64,000 nucleotides of DNA from Phyto melanocephala (GCA_941918925.1 OW799236.1:74924465-74988464), one strand, 5' to 3'. Positions 1 to 11,122 are shown, counted from the stretch's first letter. The notes: a model not told the origin generated them from the sequence alone. Translations and numbers: made by a program.

Positions 1-49
1 CGATACGGTCATATAATCGAGTCTTAAATAAAATTAACACGACCAAAAC

Positions 50-430
50 AAGTAAGAGTAATATATTCGGTCGTGCCGAATTTGATAATAGTACACTTCA
101 GCACCATGTGCATAGATTTATTGACCTCATCCTAGCGTATCCTAAATTTCATAGTTTCTTACATAGTTAGCTGGATTTGTCAAGCTAAGTCCTTTTATTT
201 GATATCCATGTTGGTAAAGTAGAACATTATCCGCCATTTTCTTTTAGACATCATCTTGGATTTCATACATTAACATTATTTACTGCATTCTACTCGTCAA
301 GTACTTTCATTTAATACACATAAATATTAATGAAGTTAAGCATTAAATTATCCGCCATTTTGTTTTAGACTCCATCTTGAATTTTACATACTTTCACAGT
401 TTACCATATATTCTGCTTGTGAAGCTGTTC
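50..430 (-). repeat. DINE-1-like repeat with CCGCCATTTT units (family R3, copy 1)
   Basis: It begins with the terminal module AACAAGTAAGAG..ATATTCGG.CGTGCCGAAT, which contains a short hairpin (TTCGG..GTGCCGAA). In reverse complement this resembles the 3' stem-loop end of Drosophila INE-1/DINE-1 Helentron-derived repeats. The interior has at least two related units of roughly 120 bp, each starting near ATTATCCGCCATTTT (about 229 and 349). A second copy in the same orientation lies at 11,638-11,990. The far end is not sharp. Confidence 0.55.
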
Positions 431-632
431 ATATCTCTGTTAGTTTTAAGAAAATTAATTAAGTTCTATGAGGAATCACAGGTAAAGGGTGTAATAAGAC
501 ATTTTGATCTTGATAGAGGTAATGCAATGTAGTGTCACATTAAAACAAATGTATTAGCTTTTTCAAATTATATGAATAACTTCTAGTAAATAAATAATGG
601 AACGCTCCACAACTGAATAAAGAACCAGAATA

Positions 633-669
<37 letters not shown>
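633..669. repeat. (ATT)n microsatellite
   Basis: About twelve perfect ATT units in a row, ending in ATTATTTATAC. Confidence 0.95.
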
Positions 670-724
670 TATACTAGCGATTAATTATTTTAACGCAAAG
701 ATAATGTCGTTGACATTTTAACGT

Positions 725-1420
725 CAGAATTTCGTTCCCTAAACTATGATTCATTGCAAAGTGCAACGTCACCATCAACATGTCGACGTAAGAGACTTGT
801 ATTGAACCGGTAGACAACGTTTAATTCGCACTGCGCCAAATATTAAACGTGTACAGCAAAGTGTTAATGAAACACCAGAAACGTCTACCAGAAGGCGTTC
901 TGCTCAGCTAGGAATGGCTCGTACATCACTAAGGTGCATTTAAAAAAAAGATTTACTGTTATTTCTGTAAAAGGTGTAATCGATGCAAGAATTAAAGCCC
1001 GCAGTTCATCGGCCACGTCTAAATTTTGCAGTTAATTTTCAACAGTTGGCCAGAAATGAAATCTACTTTCTACTTTATTGAAATTCTTATTATGAGTAAT
1101 GAAGCTCACTTTAATTTGAAGGGATTTGTTTCTCCTACGTTTCATTGAACCTTACTTCTCCGAAAATAAAGATAGAAGTGCTGTAACCTTAAATGAAAAG
1201 CGGTATCAGTCTATGATAGATAGAACAGCATTTACGTTTTTCTCTTGAAAACAGCCCTGAGATATGGTTTCAGCAGAATGAAAAAGCTTTCTGCAATTCC
1301 TACATAGACCAAGACACAATGTAAACAAATAATTTTCAGAAACTTTAAACTTAATTGACCAGCTCTTACTATTTTTTTTGTTACAAACCCGAGACAAGCC
1401 TTGAAGTCGAGGCAAATATT
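725..1420 (+). mobile_element. Degenerate mariner-type transposon, transposase remnant
   Basis: Broken plus-strand frames give mariner transposase signatures in the right order. About 820-935 reads APNIKRVQQSVNETPETSTRRR and then SAQLGMARTSLR, the region between the helix-turn-helix domains. About 1,090-1,130 reads MSNEAHFNLKGFV, the block usually written SDEAHF. About 1,185-1,215 reads LNEKRYQSMID. Stops and frameshifts interrupt all of it, so no active protein is possible. The second catalytic Asp region and clear terminal repeats were not found. The remnant ends close to the lipase exons and occupies ground where further lipase exons might have been expected. Confidence 0.75.
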
Positions 1421-1557
1421 TTTGCAGAAATTCAAGAGCTACAGTCACAAATTTCAAAAGATGTTATGGAAAATCCGAAATTTTGTATTACAGAGTCGTG
1501 GTGGTATAAAGCATTTACAAGAGTCGTAATTTTTGCCGGAGAAATTATAGTTTTTAC

Positions 1558-1915
1558 CTGGTGCTGCATGTGGACCCATAAAAATCCACGTAGATGAACT
1601 GTCTTCTATACCGTGCATTAAAAATACTGGAGGAGCCTCTGGCTTAGGTATTCGATGTACTCTTAATATGTATTTGTCTTTTGTCGTTACGTAATGTGTT
1701 TCCACAGGGTACTTATATTTCCGTATCAGCTGGGCCTTAAACAAATAAAAAATAAAATTATAAAATTAGACTAGAAAAAACCTACTCACCGTATCCAAAG
1801 TGGCATCCTCTATTACACTGCTCGGATAGTTATCTTCCATGTAACCACACTCAACTAAAGTCCATATTCCAATTATTAAAATGTAAAAAATTTTAGACTC
1901 CAGCTTATTAGACAT
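1558..1915 (-). CDS. Acid lipase (Lip3/magro-like), 5' part, two exons
   Basis: Exon 1 (1,790-1,915) starts MSNKLESKIFYILIIGIW; a hydrophobic stretch at residues 8-20 looks like a signal peptide, and 42 codons run to a GTGAGT donor. Exon 2 (1,558-1,735) follows a TTTAAG acceptor in phase 0. It encodes about 59 residues including LIRKYKYPVETHYVTTKD, then HRIP and FLMHGIEDSSSTWIFMGP. This is the N-terminal AB-hydrolase signature of insect acid lipases, with the H-G of the oxyanion region. A donor follows at CCAG|GTAAAA, phase 1. Family members hydrolyse lipid esters and are secreted or lysosomal. The catalytic Ser, Asp and His exons are not in the window: the gene either continues left across a long intron or is truncated, since a mariner relic fills 725-1,420. 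Both exons are stop-free with usable splice sites. Confidence 0.68.
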
Positions 1916-3126
1916 TATTTATGCAAAATAAAAACGAAATGTTTTCCGTTTTTTATTTGCACATCCATCACCTACAACCTAAACAATAAATAAATGTGTA
2001 TCGTCATCATGAATATTTATTAATGTTGTTACAGATTTCATAAGCAGATAAATTTCAAAAAAATTTTCTAACGAATGTTAGGTTTGTTCATCTACTAAAA
2101 TTGTTATAAATTTATTTAGTTGTTCAGCAACAATGGAAAATCCTTACAGGCTAGCAATATAATAATACATTTTTCAGTATTGTTAATAAATCTTTATTTT
2201 CTAAACATAACTTAAAATTATATTCAGATAAAGAAAAATCTAAATTGAAATTAATAATTATTAATTTATTGTTACAAGAAAGTGTACATTAAGTCAACAA
2301 ATCTGCAAATAAAGAGCGTCAAAAGAGAGTAATAATTCAAATTCAGACAAAAACAATTTGGGCAAATCTTGGCTAGTCAAATTTATACCTGCAAGAATTT
2401 TTTTAATCAGCTGTTTTGTGTTTAGATTTACAAAACAAATTTTCTATAAGAAGTTAAAAACGAGAAAGTTTTGAACAAACTTCAGAAATGTAATTTTTTT
2501 TACGATAAAAAGTATTATTACGAAAAGCAATTATAATTTTGTAATTTGAAAGGTTTTATGATTAAAATACATACATATCGATGGTCACAAGTTTAAAGGC
2601 CTTATCTCGTACATTTTACGAAATTGAGTTTTTCTGTGATTTCAATACGTTTCACACAAATACACCTCGACACAAAAATTTAAAGCAATGGTACCAAAAA
2701 TAACAGTTTAAAAAGCTAACTATAGTATCATAATACAGTTTCGCTACGTTTGTAACTTCTTCTGTAAAATTACAATTATTTGAGTTAAAGTCTTCCTACT
2801 TGTGACCAACGATATGTGTGTACGTATTATTGTTCGATTTTGATTACGAAATTTCCTTTTACAGGATAGCTTATACTTTTAGAATAAATGCCTGAATACC
2901 CGGTACTTTCCAATAAATTGAGTTATTTATTTTAAAATAATAAAAGATTAATAAAGTTTAATATCATAGTTTAGGAAAACTTTCAAATAATGTTTTTTTA
3001 CAGGGATATGTGGACATATTTACCTAAAAAAAATTACAGTAACATCAAATTAACCTAGCATTTTTGAATAATGACTAACCATGTTCATAAAAAATATTTT
3101 AATGTACGGCAGTTAATCCATTTGTA
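1916..3126. other. No gene seen: AT-rich upstream region of the lipase
   Basis: It would contain the lipase promoter on the minus strand. I see no coding exon, element terminus or strong repeat. Confidence 0.5.
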
Positions 3127-3128
3127 GG

Positions 3129-3312
3129 GTGCCCCGGTAGACTAGTCCGAAGTGTGCTGGTCTGCTTGTTTGGGGGTTGCGGGTTCGATTCCCGCTAAAG
3201 ACTCTGGACTGGTCTGCTTCTCTTTCTCTTCTATTCCAACTATTTCTATTCTTCTCTTCATTTCTTTATTAAGGTGTGAGGGTAACTTTGCACCAGCCTT
3301 ACCTACCTACCT
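3129..3312 (+). mobile_element. tRNA-derived SINE, tail type 1
   Basis: The head begins GTGCCCCGGTAGACTAG and carries a perfect tRNA T-arm at 3,179-3,195: stem GCGGG/CCCGC around the loop TTCGATT. The embedded pol III B box GGTTCGATTCC is at 3,182-3,192. The head matches the SINEs at 3,632-3,850 and 14,274-14,468. The tail differs: after a shared CTCTGGACTGGTCTGCTTC it becomes pyrimidine-rich, then GTGAGGGTAACTTTGC and a (CCTA)n-like end near 3,300-3,313. It is not a tRNA gene because no acceptor or anticodon fold is preserved. Confidence 0.75.
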
Positions 3313-3631
3313 ACGACTAGATAATTTAGTAGCTCTTTTGTGGACTTTGCTGACGAGAACTTGGCGTTGCTTTAGACTGTCACTTTTAATCACAGACCTT
3401 TCATGTATTTAATTTTGGATTATAATTGATACTGATGATCGAAGGTATTTTTTAGAAACTGCTCGTTTTATAAATGTTTCTAAGTGTTTAAAGAACGTTC
3501 TCGTAGTTTAGTGAAAATAGTTGCAATATAAATTGTATTGGCTATATTGCTACATGTATTAAAAACCAAAATATATAAATAAATATGAATTTAAGAACAA
3601 TATTATTGCAAATGTAGGGATACCTTAGGTT

Positions 3632-3850
3632 AGGTTAGGTAGAAAAGGCAGCTGTTGTGCAGCTCACTTGGGTCCATTTTATTGATCCCATTATGATACC
3701 TGAATACAAAAGTAAGAATAGAATAGAAAAGAGAGAAGAGAGCAGACAACACCAGAGTCTCTGGCGGGAATTGAACCCGTAACCTCCAAACTAGCAGACC
3801 AGCACACTACTGACTAGTTCACCGGGGCAGCCCTAGTCCACCGGGGCACC
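3632..3850 (-). mobile_element. tRNA-derived SINE, tail type 2
   Basis: This is a minus-strand copy of the family. The tRNA-like head is at the right, with the B box as GGAATTGAACC at 3,767-3,777. The tail at the left reads, on the plus strand, GGTTAGGTAGAAAAGGCAGC, then TGTTGTGCAGCTCACTTGGG. The same tail is found in the copy at 14,274. The head terminus is partly duplicated: CACCGGGGCA occurs near 3,821 and again near 3,839, which suggests a small duplication at or after insertion. Confidence 0.8.
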
Positions 3851-4880
3851 TTAAGTCTTTAAAAAAATGTCAATAGAAAGAAAGAAATTTTATGGCAAAC
3901 TAGTTTTGCCACTATTTTTTTATATCCTTCAACAATTTTTTATATTTTCATTATTAATAATTTGAGTTGTTTGAAAATTGGCAACTTATTTTCCCAAATT
4001 CAAGAGCAGTAGTTAAGAACTCACATACACCTATATATTATAACACTGCTCTTGCTGACAAGTTTTGGCTAGTGAAGTGTTTATTTACTTTTAAAAATTT
4101 TTGGGAGTAATTCTGCTCAATTCCCTTTTTCTCTCTCGTTGCTAATATTTACTGGGAAAGTAAATGAACACACCTATTGTCTGCATACTCCATATAATAT
4201 ATAAATACTATTCAATATTAAATAGCGTTAGTTTGTTGATATGTATGTTTAGTTGTGATCTATAGGTAGGATAGCGGGTTGCTGGATTTCTTTGTGGATA
4301 GAAATATAAATAACATATTGTTCTGATATTGCTAGTAGGCGTGCCAAATCGAACAGAGAGGAAGAACGATTAATAGTTTATTCAGCTAAATTTACTTTAA
4401 ATATCAACAAATATAACATCTATTTTATATTATTTAAATTTGCAGAAAATGATTTAAAGTAGTACTCAATCGTGGTACATGCAAGACAAAGAGTATGTGG
4501 ATTTGTAAAAATTAGTTAAAGTAACTTTGTAAAAAAATATTAAATAAAAAACAATTGGCGAAATATTTACTTTTATGTAGCGTTAATGCTAATTTTTGTG
4601 TTATATATTAGCCCTTACATATGGTCCAAAGTACCTGGTCCTTTTCAACAAAAATTTTTTAATTCAAAATTAAAATTAGCAATTCCGAAACTTCCTGAGA
4701 ACCAATACAGGTTATTTTTTTTTTCTAATTTACATTAGAGATCAATTTACTTTACTCTTGATACCCTTAACTGTGCAACTAGGTACCCATGTTCTGTAAC
4801 TTAAATGAGCATTTCTCGCATCGAAAAGACATGAAACAAAATATCACACCGTTTCTCGAAGTGTGAGAAAAAAGTGTATC
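3851..4880. other. No gene seen: AT-rich intergenic stretch
   Basis: I see no open frame, element terminus or strong repeat here. Confidence 0.5.
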
Positions 4881-5081
4881 CACACGCAGAGAAAAAACAT
4901 GGTTACGACATGATCACGACGGTCATATTATAGTTTCTATAACGATATTTGGTTGTCGAAAACAAGTTATAGTTATTTTTGTTTCATTTCATCATATATT
5001 TTGTCACGGAAATCAAGCATTTGTTTGAATTGTATCATTTAATGATAACTTTTCGTAAAAATTTCAAAATGGTTATCATTT

Positions 5082-6784
5082 AACAAGTAAGAGCACTATA
5101 TTCGGCTGTGCCGACTCTTTTATACCCACCACCAATTTTGTGTACATTTAAAGCACAATATTTATTATTTTGTTAATCGCTATGGAATAATCTCTTTATA
5201 ATAAAATATGTATCACTTTCTTTGTAGAAGGTGGTTAAATTTGAAGGGTCCATGTTTAAGGTGAACCACATCTAAACTTCAATTTTTTTCTTGTATTTCA
5301 TTTGACATTTCTCAATCTCAGACTAACTCAATTTGAATTGTGAGAATTGTAAAAAATATTTAAATGTCTGCAAAGCAGGTCTGTATGAAATGTGAAAACA
5401 TCTGTGAATACCATCTTAGTTCGTTGAATGGGAAACATTGCTGTTTTTCACGATAACGTGGCAAAAGAGCAAGCAACCTCGACTCATCATCGTGCCCAAC
5501 AATTGAGCATCAACAGTGTCATTGAAAATATGGACCATCAGATAGAGGAGTGGCGCCAAGGATGGGGGGGGGGACATTTGGCCGATATTTTGTTAAATAC
5601 ATAATTTAACCGTACAAATATTATCATTACAAAAAGAAATAATTATAATATCCTAAATAATTTGTGTTTTATTTAAATTCAACATCGGTCCTTAAAATTT
5701 AACCACCCTTTATAACTTCGATATGCTACTAAAATGCTTTTGTAAGTGTAGTCTTTCAATTAAAGTGGGCGTTAAAGTAGGCGTGCCAATAAAGTTTCTT
5801 CTAATAAATACAACTTAGATCTTTCAATATAGTCCTTTATTATTCCAAAATCTTTATTAACAGAGAAATTATATGAATTGTAGGTAAAACGTTATATGGG
5901 AGGTGGGCGTAAAAGTGGGCGTGGCACCTTAATTTTTGGCAAAGTAATGACATTGCCTAGGGGGATATACGTAGCAAATTTTATCATCATATCTCTAATT
6001 TTGGCGGTGTTATGAGCTTCTAAATTTCATTAACGGTAGATAACGTGAAAAGTGGGCGTTATAGTAGACGTGTCAAAGTTATTTTTGCGAATGAACACAA
6101 CTTAGGTGTTTCAATATAGCCTTTTATTATTCCAAAATCTTTATTAATAGAGAAATTATGTGAATTTTAGGTAAAACGTTATATGGGAGGTGGGCAAAAA
6201 AGTGGGCGTGGCACATTGATTTTCCGTTACAAGAAAGCGTTTAACCAAAAAGCAAAGTGTGCAAAATTTCAGAGTCGTACATCCAATTTTGTTGCTTTTA
6301 TGACGTTTTCGTTTTTATATATACCGAAAAATACACTGTGCGGTATAAACTTTCGTACATTTTGATCGATAACTCCTCTCCTAATGAAAAGATTTAGACA
6401 ATTTTCGGGGAAAAATTTTTTTTTTACTCAGGAAATATATATGAGTCTACGTTAATGCGTTTGGACACAATTCCATTTTATTCGATGTTCGAAGGACACG
6501 GTTTTTTCGACCGAATTCCGAATTAGCCCATTTACAATTCCAAATAAACCTTGCCTATAGGAAAGATTCTGGCAAAATTTGAGCCCCCCAGCTATTTCGG
6601 TGCGACCTCTATCGTGCTTTCAACAGACGGACAGACGGACGGACATAGCTAGATCGTCATCAAATCAAACCCTGATTCAGAATATATATACTTTATGGGG
6701 TCTAAAATGGATATTTCGATGTGTTACAAACGGAATGACAAAATGAATATACCCCCACCATTTTTTTGGTGGCGGGTATAAAAA
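5082..6784 (-). repeat. DINE-1-like repeat, family R1 copy 1
   Basis: The left end is the hairpin module AACAAGTAAGAGCACTATAT followed by TCGGCTGTGCCGA and TTTTATACCCACCACC. The right end is the inverted form ..TTGGTGGCGGGTATAAAA, preceded by a small CCACC/GGTGG hairpin. The interior has two tandem units of about 287 bp, marked by GGGAGGTGGGC at about 5,898 and 6,185. A conserved piece reads ACAGACGGACAGACGGACGG near 6,622. A second, inverted copy lies at 62,362-64,000. A mariner-like MITE sits inside it at 5,227-5,710. Confidence 0.65.
5227..5710 (+). mobile_element. Mariner-derived internal-deletion element with TA target site
   Basis: The termini are inverted repeats: GAAGGTGGTTAAATTTGAAG on the left, against AAGGGTGGTTAAATTTTAAG (complement of the right end), each followed by a version of G(A/G)CCNATGTT. 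Both ends are flanked by TA, the mariner/Tc1 target. Inside, about 5,510-5,600 reads VIENMDHQIEEWRQGW and then GGGHLADILLN, resembling a transposase C-terminus (family pattern GGHL.DIIF). It is about 484 bp, far too short for a full element. The same element sits at the same place in R1 copy 2 (from 63,678). Confidence 0.7.
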
Positions 6785-7171
6785 TAGTATGATTTGAAAA
6801 AAATAATTTGGCTAAAATAATATTATACTCGAAAGCATTAAAAATTACAAATAATCATTAAATAATAGGTGAGACAACAGTATGATTACAAATTAATCAA
6901 GCTATGATTTATTTTTAATAATAATTTGATTTCAGGTGTTTTTCTTTTTGCTGAATAAATTTTTATTTTTTTAAAAGTTTGAGATGCCAAAAAAAGGAAC
7001 AAAAACTTTGAAAAATCTAAAAAAAAATTTTAAAATAAACTAGAAAATGTAAAAAAATATTGGTATAAAAATTGCAATTAAATTGGTAAGTACAATCATA
7101 TGTGTATGTTACAGCAAAAGACAATAATTTGCCGTAAAAAGCAAAGATTGTCGATTTTAATTGTAATCATA

Positions 7172-7285
7172 TATATGATTATTGAATGATACTTTAATTA
7201 AACATAATAATGATAACTGGTAACCATTTATATGATTATTGAGTGATACTTTAATTAAACATAATAATGATAACTGGTAACCATT
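7172..7285. repeat. Two-copy 57-bp tandem duplication
   Basis: Two units begin TATATGATTATTG at 7,172 and 7,229, each running through ACTTTAATTAAACATAATAA and GATAACTGGTAACCATT. They are almost identical and lie in the right flank of the outer TIR element. Confidence 0.85.
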
Positions 7286-7373
7286 ATATGTTTTAACCAT
7301 AATCATACAATTTAATCAAAGTATGTTGCTCTTCGATTGTGGTTGCCACAACCATATTTTTTCTTTGCGTGTG

Positions 7374-8643
7374 TAACTCATGACGAAAAATACCAAATAC
7401 CGTTGCTCTAATTTTTTTCTAACACAAATCAGTGTTTAAATATACATACTATTATGCATCAATTAGTAATAGTAAATTATAAAAAAAAAATAATAATTGA
7501 AAATTTCCTTGACCCGGATTATACCGGGTACAAACCTTAAGTTGTAAATAATGTTTTCTAATAAATAGAAAATTAAATTTTAATACATATTAGATAACAT
7601 GGATACATTGTGCGATTAACGATCACATTTGATTAATATTAAATGACATTAAATTTATTTTAAATTTTAATTGATTTTTAATATTACACATCGTTCACAT
7701 TTCCACAAAAAAATATTATTATTGTACATGGATGGATTTAAGTTCACAATCGGTCAAAAAAACTTTGAAAATTATTTTACGTAGTTTGAAAATATTGCTT
7801 TTGGTTAGAATTGAAACTACACACATTTGAATTGCGTTTTAATTATAAATAATTTATGGTTTAGGTCTTGTGGTAACATTGGAACAGCTCAGTACTTTTG
7901 TAACAGTTAAAATAAATACAAATAAAACAAAATGTTTACAATGAAAATAGAAATCTTTACTTATTTTTTAGGCTTTACAAATCTTTGACGTTAGACAAAA
8001 ACGTCTTGAGTCAAAATATCTCAGTTTGATTTTTTATTTATTTTTTAATTTTTCTCCCTTTTGTTTTGTTAAGTCTAGCACAATTGCTGTTCATCGTTTT
8101 TATTCATTAATTCAGAAAAATCCATATTTTGTTTGTTATTAGGCAAAAACTACAATTTCTGACGTTAGACCTTTTTTCCAAACTTCTTTATATTTGAATT
8201 TTATATTTATTAATATTGTTCAGTACTAATTTAAATTATTAATGTCTGATATAGAACTAAATGCGTCCAAATTATAAAAACCACTAATTGATTTGCGTAT
8301 ATGTAAATAATGCGTGTGTCTCTAAATTAACTAGAATCTATGTCCTATTTAATTCAATTCAATCGATTATCACTCTGATACATGTAGTATCCCAGCAAAA
8401 AAATTTTGCATGATGACTTCTAGTTCGTAAGAGCCAGAGGAGGAATAAACAATGTCTTTTCAAAATCCAAAAATAGTTGGCCATTAATAATGTGCTTAAA
8501 AATTAATGAAACTGCATGCAAAATATCTTAAAAAATGCATGTAAACAAACATTATTAACTCATGATACATGGGTTTCGTTTCATTTACCATGAACGCGTT
8601 CTAATGCACTTATTATAATGAAGTAAATTTTATTAATATATTA
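7374..8643. other. No gene seen: AT-rich intergenic stretch
   Basis: I see no supported coding sequence or element terminus. The last 100 bases resemble the left flank of the repeat at 36,480-36,640. Confidence 0.5.
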
Positions 8644-9504
8644 ATAAAGCGTGATTTTTTAAGAGCTATAGGAAAGTTAAAAAAAAAACACATAAAATTC
8701 AGAAAAATTTATGAAATCTTTATTTGAATCGATAGTACGGTCCTTAAAATTTAATGTTTGAAGATTATTTCATGCAAATGTGCAAAATGGTCCATCGGCT
8801 TAGTGCAATTTCGGCATACTCTTTCCAACATTTCGGCCGGTATCTCATGAATAAATGCTTCAATGTTGTCTTTTAATGCGTCAATTGAAAGGGTCGTGTG
8901 TTTATAGACATCAGCTTTAACATAGTCCCAAAAAAATAGTCTAAAGGCGTTAAATCGCACGATCTAGGCGGCCGATTGACCGGTCCCGAACGTGAAATAA
9001 AATGTTCACCGAACTCGCCTCTCAATAAGTCCATTGATAAGCGTGCTGTGTGGCATGTGGCACCGTCTTCTTGCAAGTCAAGCTCTTGCATTTTGGGCAA
9101 AAAAAAAGTTGGATATTATCTCACGGTAGCGCTCACCATTCACAGTTACGTTACGATTCGCATCATCTTTGAAGAAGTACGGTCCAATGATACCATCAGC
9201 CCATAAATCGCACCAAACTTTGACTTTTTCTGGATGCAAAATCGACAATTCTGCTTATTAACGTACCCATTGAGCCAAAAAAGAGCTTCTTCGCTGAACA
9301 CAATTTTTCGATAAGAAGCGCGCGATGAACTTTCTTAACAGAACACGCATTTTGATAATAAAATTCAATAATTTGCAAGCGTTGTTCGTTTGTAATCATC
9401 TTAAATTATAGACCAAACTGAAGATGTTTGACAGCGAAACAATCCACGAAACGTGCGTCAGCTGTTTGAACAAAAAAGATGATAACTAAAAAATCACACT
9501 TTAT
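8644..9504 (-). mobile_element. Mariner element, deleted and frameshifted, with both TIRs
   Basis: The terminal repeats are ATAAAGCGTGATTTTTTAAG at 8,644 and, in complement, ATAAAGTGTGATTTTTTAGT ending near 9,504. On the minus strand the N-terminus reads MITNEQRLQIIEFYYQNAC and then SVKKVHRAL (about 9,320-9,399), a mariner helix-turn-helix start. Downstream come DLQEDGATCHTARLSMDLL (catalytic Asp in the EDGA block, about 9,020-9,080), then CDLTPLDYF, the second catalytic-Asp block, and HLHEIIF at the C-terminus. At about 860 bp it has lost several hundred bases compared with the usual 1.3 kb. Confidence 0.85.
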
Positions 9505-9650
9505 AAACACATGCTCTCCGATGATACGTTAATGGTAAAATCAAGCATGTTTCATCTAAATAGAACCACTTCATAGTAGATTGAACTCATGCATTCACTG
9601 TTACTTTTGCTTGTCTTATTTTTCTGTTATGTGTTGAAAGTGTATTGTTT
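9505..9650 (+). repeat. Right flank of a dispersed repeat that received the mariner
   Basis: The stretch from TATAAACACATGCTCTCC to CATGCATTCACTG aligns by eye with 36,510-36,640 (TATAAACACATGATCTCC.. to CATGCATTCATT). The left flank before 8,644 likewise matches 36,480-36,510. The copy at 36.5 kb therefore looks like the unoccupied site. Confidence 0.55.
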
Positions 9651-9719
9651 TTAGTTATGTGGTTACTTTTTTTAATAATCGATTTCAAGTATATAAATAA
9701 TTTTTGTTGTAGAGGTATC

Positions 9720-10260
9720 AAATTATTTTAGTGGAAACTGTACGATTTAAAAGCTTTTCGTGCGCCCCAATTTTGTCACGAAAAACATCGATAATAATGA
9801 CCTCCAAGGCGTCACTTGTTGTGGTTTGTCAAGATTAATAGCACTGACCTCACGTGGCCTCATAGGAAATCATAGAGAGGTATTAAATCGAACGAATATG
9901 GTGGCCAGTGGACAGGTCTATTTCTCAAAATCTACTTATCGCCAAATTCTGAGTTTGATAAATCAGTGGTTGCCATCACCGTATGGCACGTACCACATCT
10001 CACCCTGAATAATGTCATTAATTTTTAAAACAAGAAATAATTGATTATGGTGTGGTAACGATCTTTATTGACCATAATTCGAACTCCATCCCGATGATAC
10101 CACCAGCTTGTAAACCGCACCAAACGATGCATTTGTCTGTGTGAAGTGGAGTCTGTAGAATTTGTCTTATTTCGTGTGCGGCAATTCTGTATGTTAACAT
10201 ACCCGTTAAATCAAAAATTAATTCTCAAGCTATTGAAAGTTATAACTAAAAACCGCTAAA
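9720..10260 (-). mobile_element. Degenerate mariner transposase remnant
   Basis: Minus-strand frames read CIVWCGLQAGGIIGMEFE (block VTVWCGLWAGGIIGPYFF) near 10,060-10,130. Then, after stops, comes SEFGDK..ILRNRPVHWPPYS, then FDLIPLYDFL near 9,860-9,960, the second catalytic-Asp block. Many stops and shifts show it is old. No terminal repeats were identified; it lies within 220 bp of another mariner on the same strand. Confidence 0.75.
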
Positions 10261-10566
10261 TTACAAATTTAACATGAACATTTTTATAATCGCTAATTTT
10301 AACGAAAAATCGCCATATATGAAACCCCTTCGTATCATTAACTTCCATCTATAACAAAAGCTTATTAGAAACACATGGCAAAATTAAATTTAAATGCTGT
10401 TCATTATTTAAAATAATCAATCGCAAATTGATTTCAAGTACTTGAAAAAATATTATTAAATAAAAGTTTTTTTTTAAAACTGATTAATTCACAAGGTGTG
10501 CCAACATTTCGTATTGTCATAAATTTTTTAATGGTTTAAACATTTTTGGACGAACCATGGTGTAAC

Positions 10567-11122
10567 TACATATCGTCGCAAGAATTAAAGAATACTGTAA
10601 CTGACACAACATAAAAGGTTCACCAAAAACATATCACAAAAACTATACAAATTAGGAAAATAATTTTAAAACAAATTTTTATTTTTTCTCGCTTTATGTA
10701 TTGGCTGTAAACATTTCTTCTCAAGTCTATTATTCCCGGAGATTCTGCGACTAACAACAAATGGTTTTTTTCCACAGACCTATAAAATGCTGTAACTACA
10801 ATTATTTTTTTATGGAAACAAAAATACTTTATAATGAATCACATACGCAAAGAAGGGAGTAAGCGTTAGTTTGAAAAATTTTGCTAACGCAAAAGTTTCG
10901 TATGCAACAATTTTAAAAAAATACTAGCTTTTGTAAGGCTTACGACAAAGAAGACACTGGTATTTTTCAAAACGCAGACGGCGTAAGTGAATTTTTTTTC
11001 ATCATAAAAATATGGGATCGAGACCAATCGACGCGGTTTTTTTTCTAATAAAAGTGATGCAAAAAAACGTATTTGCAATTTTTGGCAGTTACAGCATTCT
11101 TTAATTCTTGCGACGATATGTA
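10567..11122. mobile_element. MITE with about 35-bp TIRs and TA target site
   Basis: The ends are TACATATCGTCGCAAGAATT.. and its inverted form ..AATTCTTGCGACGATATGTA. The match continues inward through AAAGAAT(A/G)CTGTAACTG with one mismatch. TA at both outer edges suggests a mariner/Tc1-type target. A CTGTAACTAC motif recurs inside near 10,791. There is no coding capacity. I know no named family with these ends. Confidence 0.75.

Larger units (their letters stand above)
4881..7373. mobile_element. Outer TIR element (MITE-like) split by a nested repeat
   Basis: The ends are inverted repeats: CACACGCAGAGAAAAAAC.. at 4,881-4,904, and the complement of CACACGCAAAGAAAAAAT.. at 7,350-7,373 (22 of 24 positions agree). 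Both go on to ATGGTT. Without the repeat at 5,082-6,784 the element would be about 790 bp. Its flanks hold many variants of ATAATCAT/ATGATTATTG. There is no coding capacity and no clear target duplication. The superfamily is unknown. Confidence 0.6.

Noticed and set aside
3179..3195. Possible tRNA gene (T-arm and B box)
   Set aside because: Only the T-arm is tRNA-like. The acceptor and anticodon stems do not form, and the same head occurs in three dispersed SINE copies.
6183..6365. Frame MGGGQKSGRG.., with a near copy at 62,750-62,932
   Set aside because: The two frames are conserved only because they lie in the two R1 repeats. They span the GTGGGC unit and show no sign of coding constraint.
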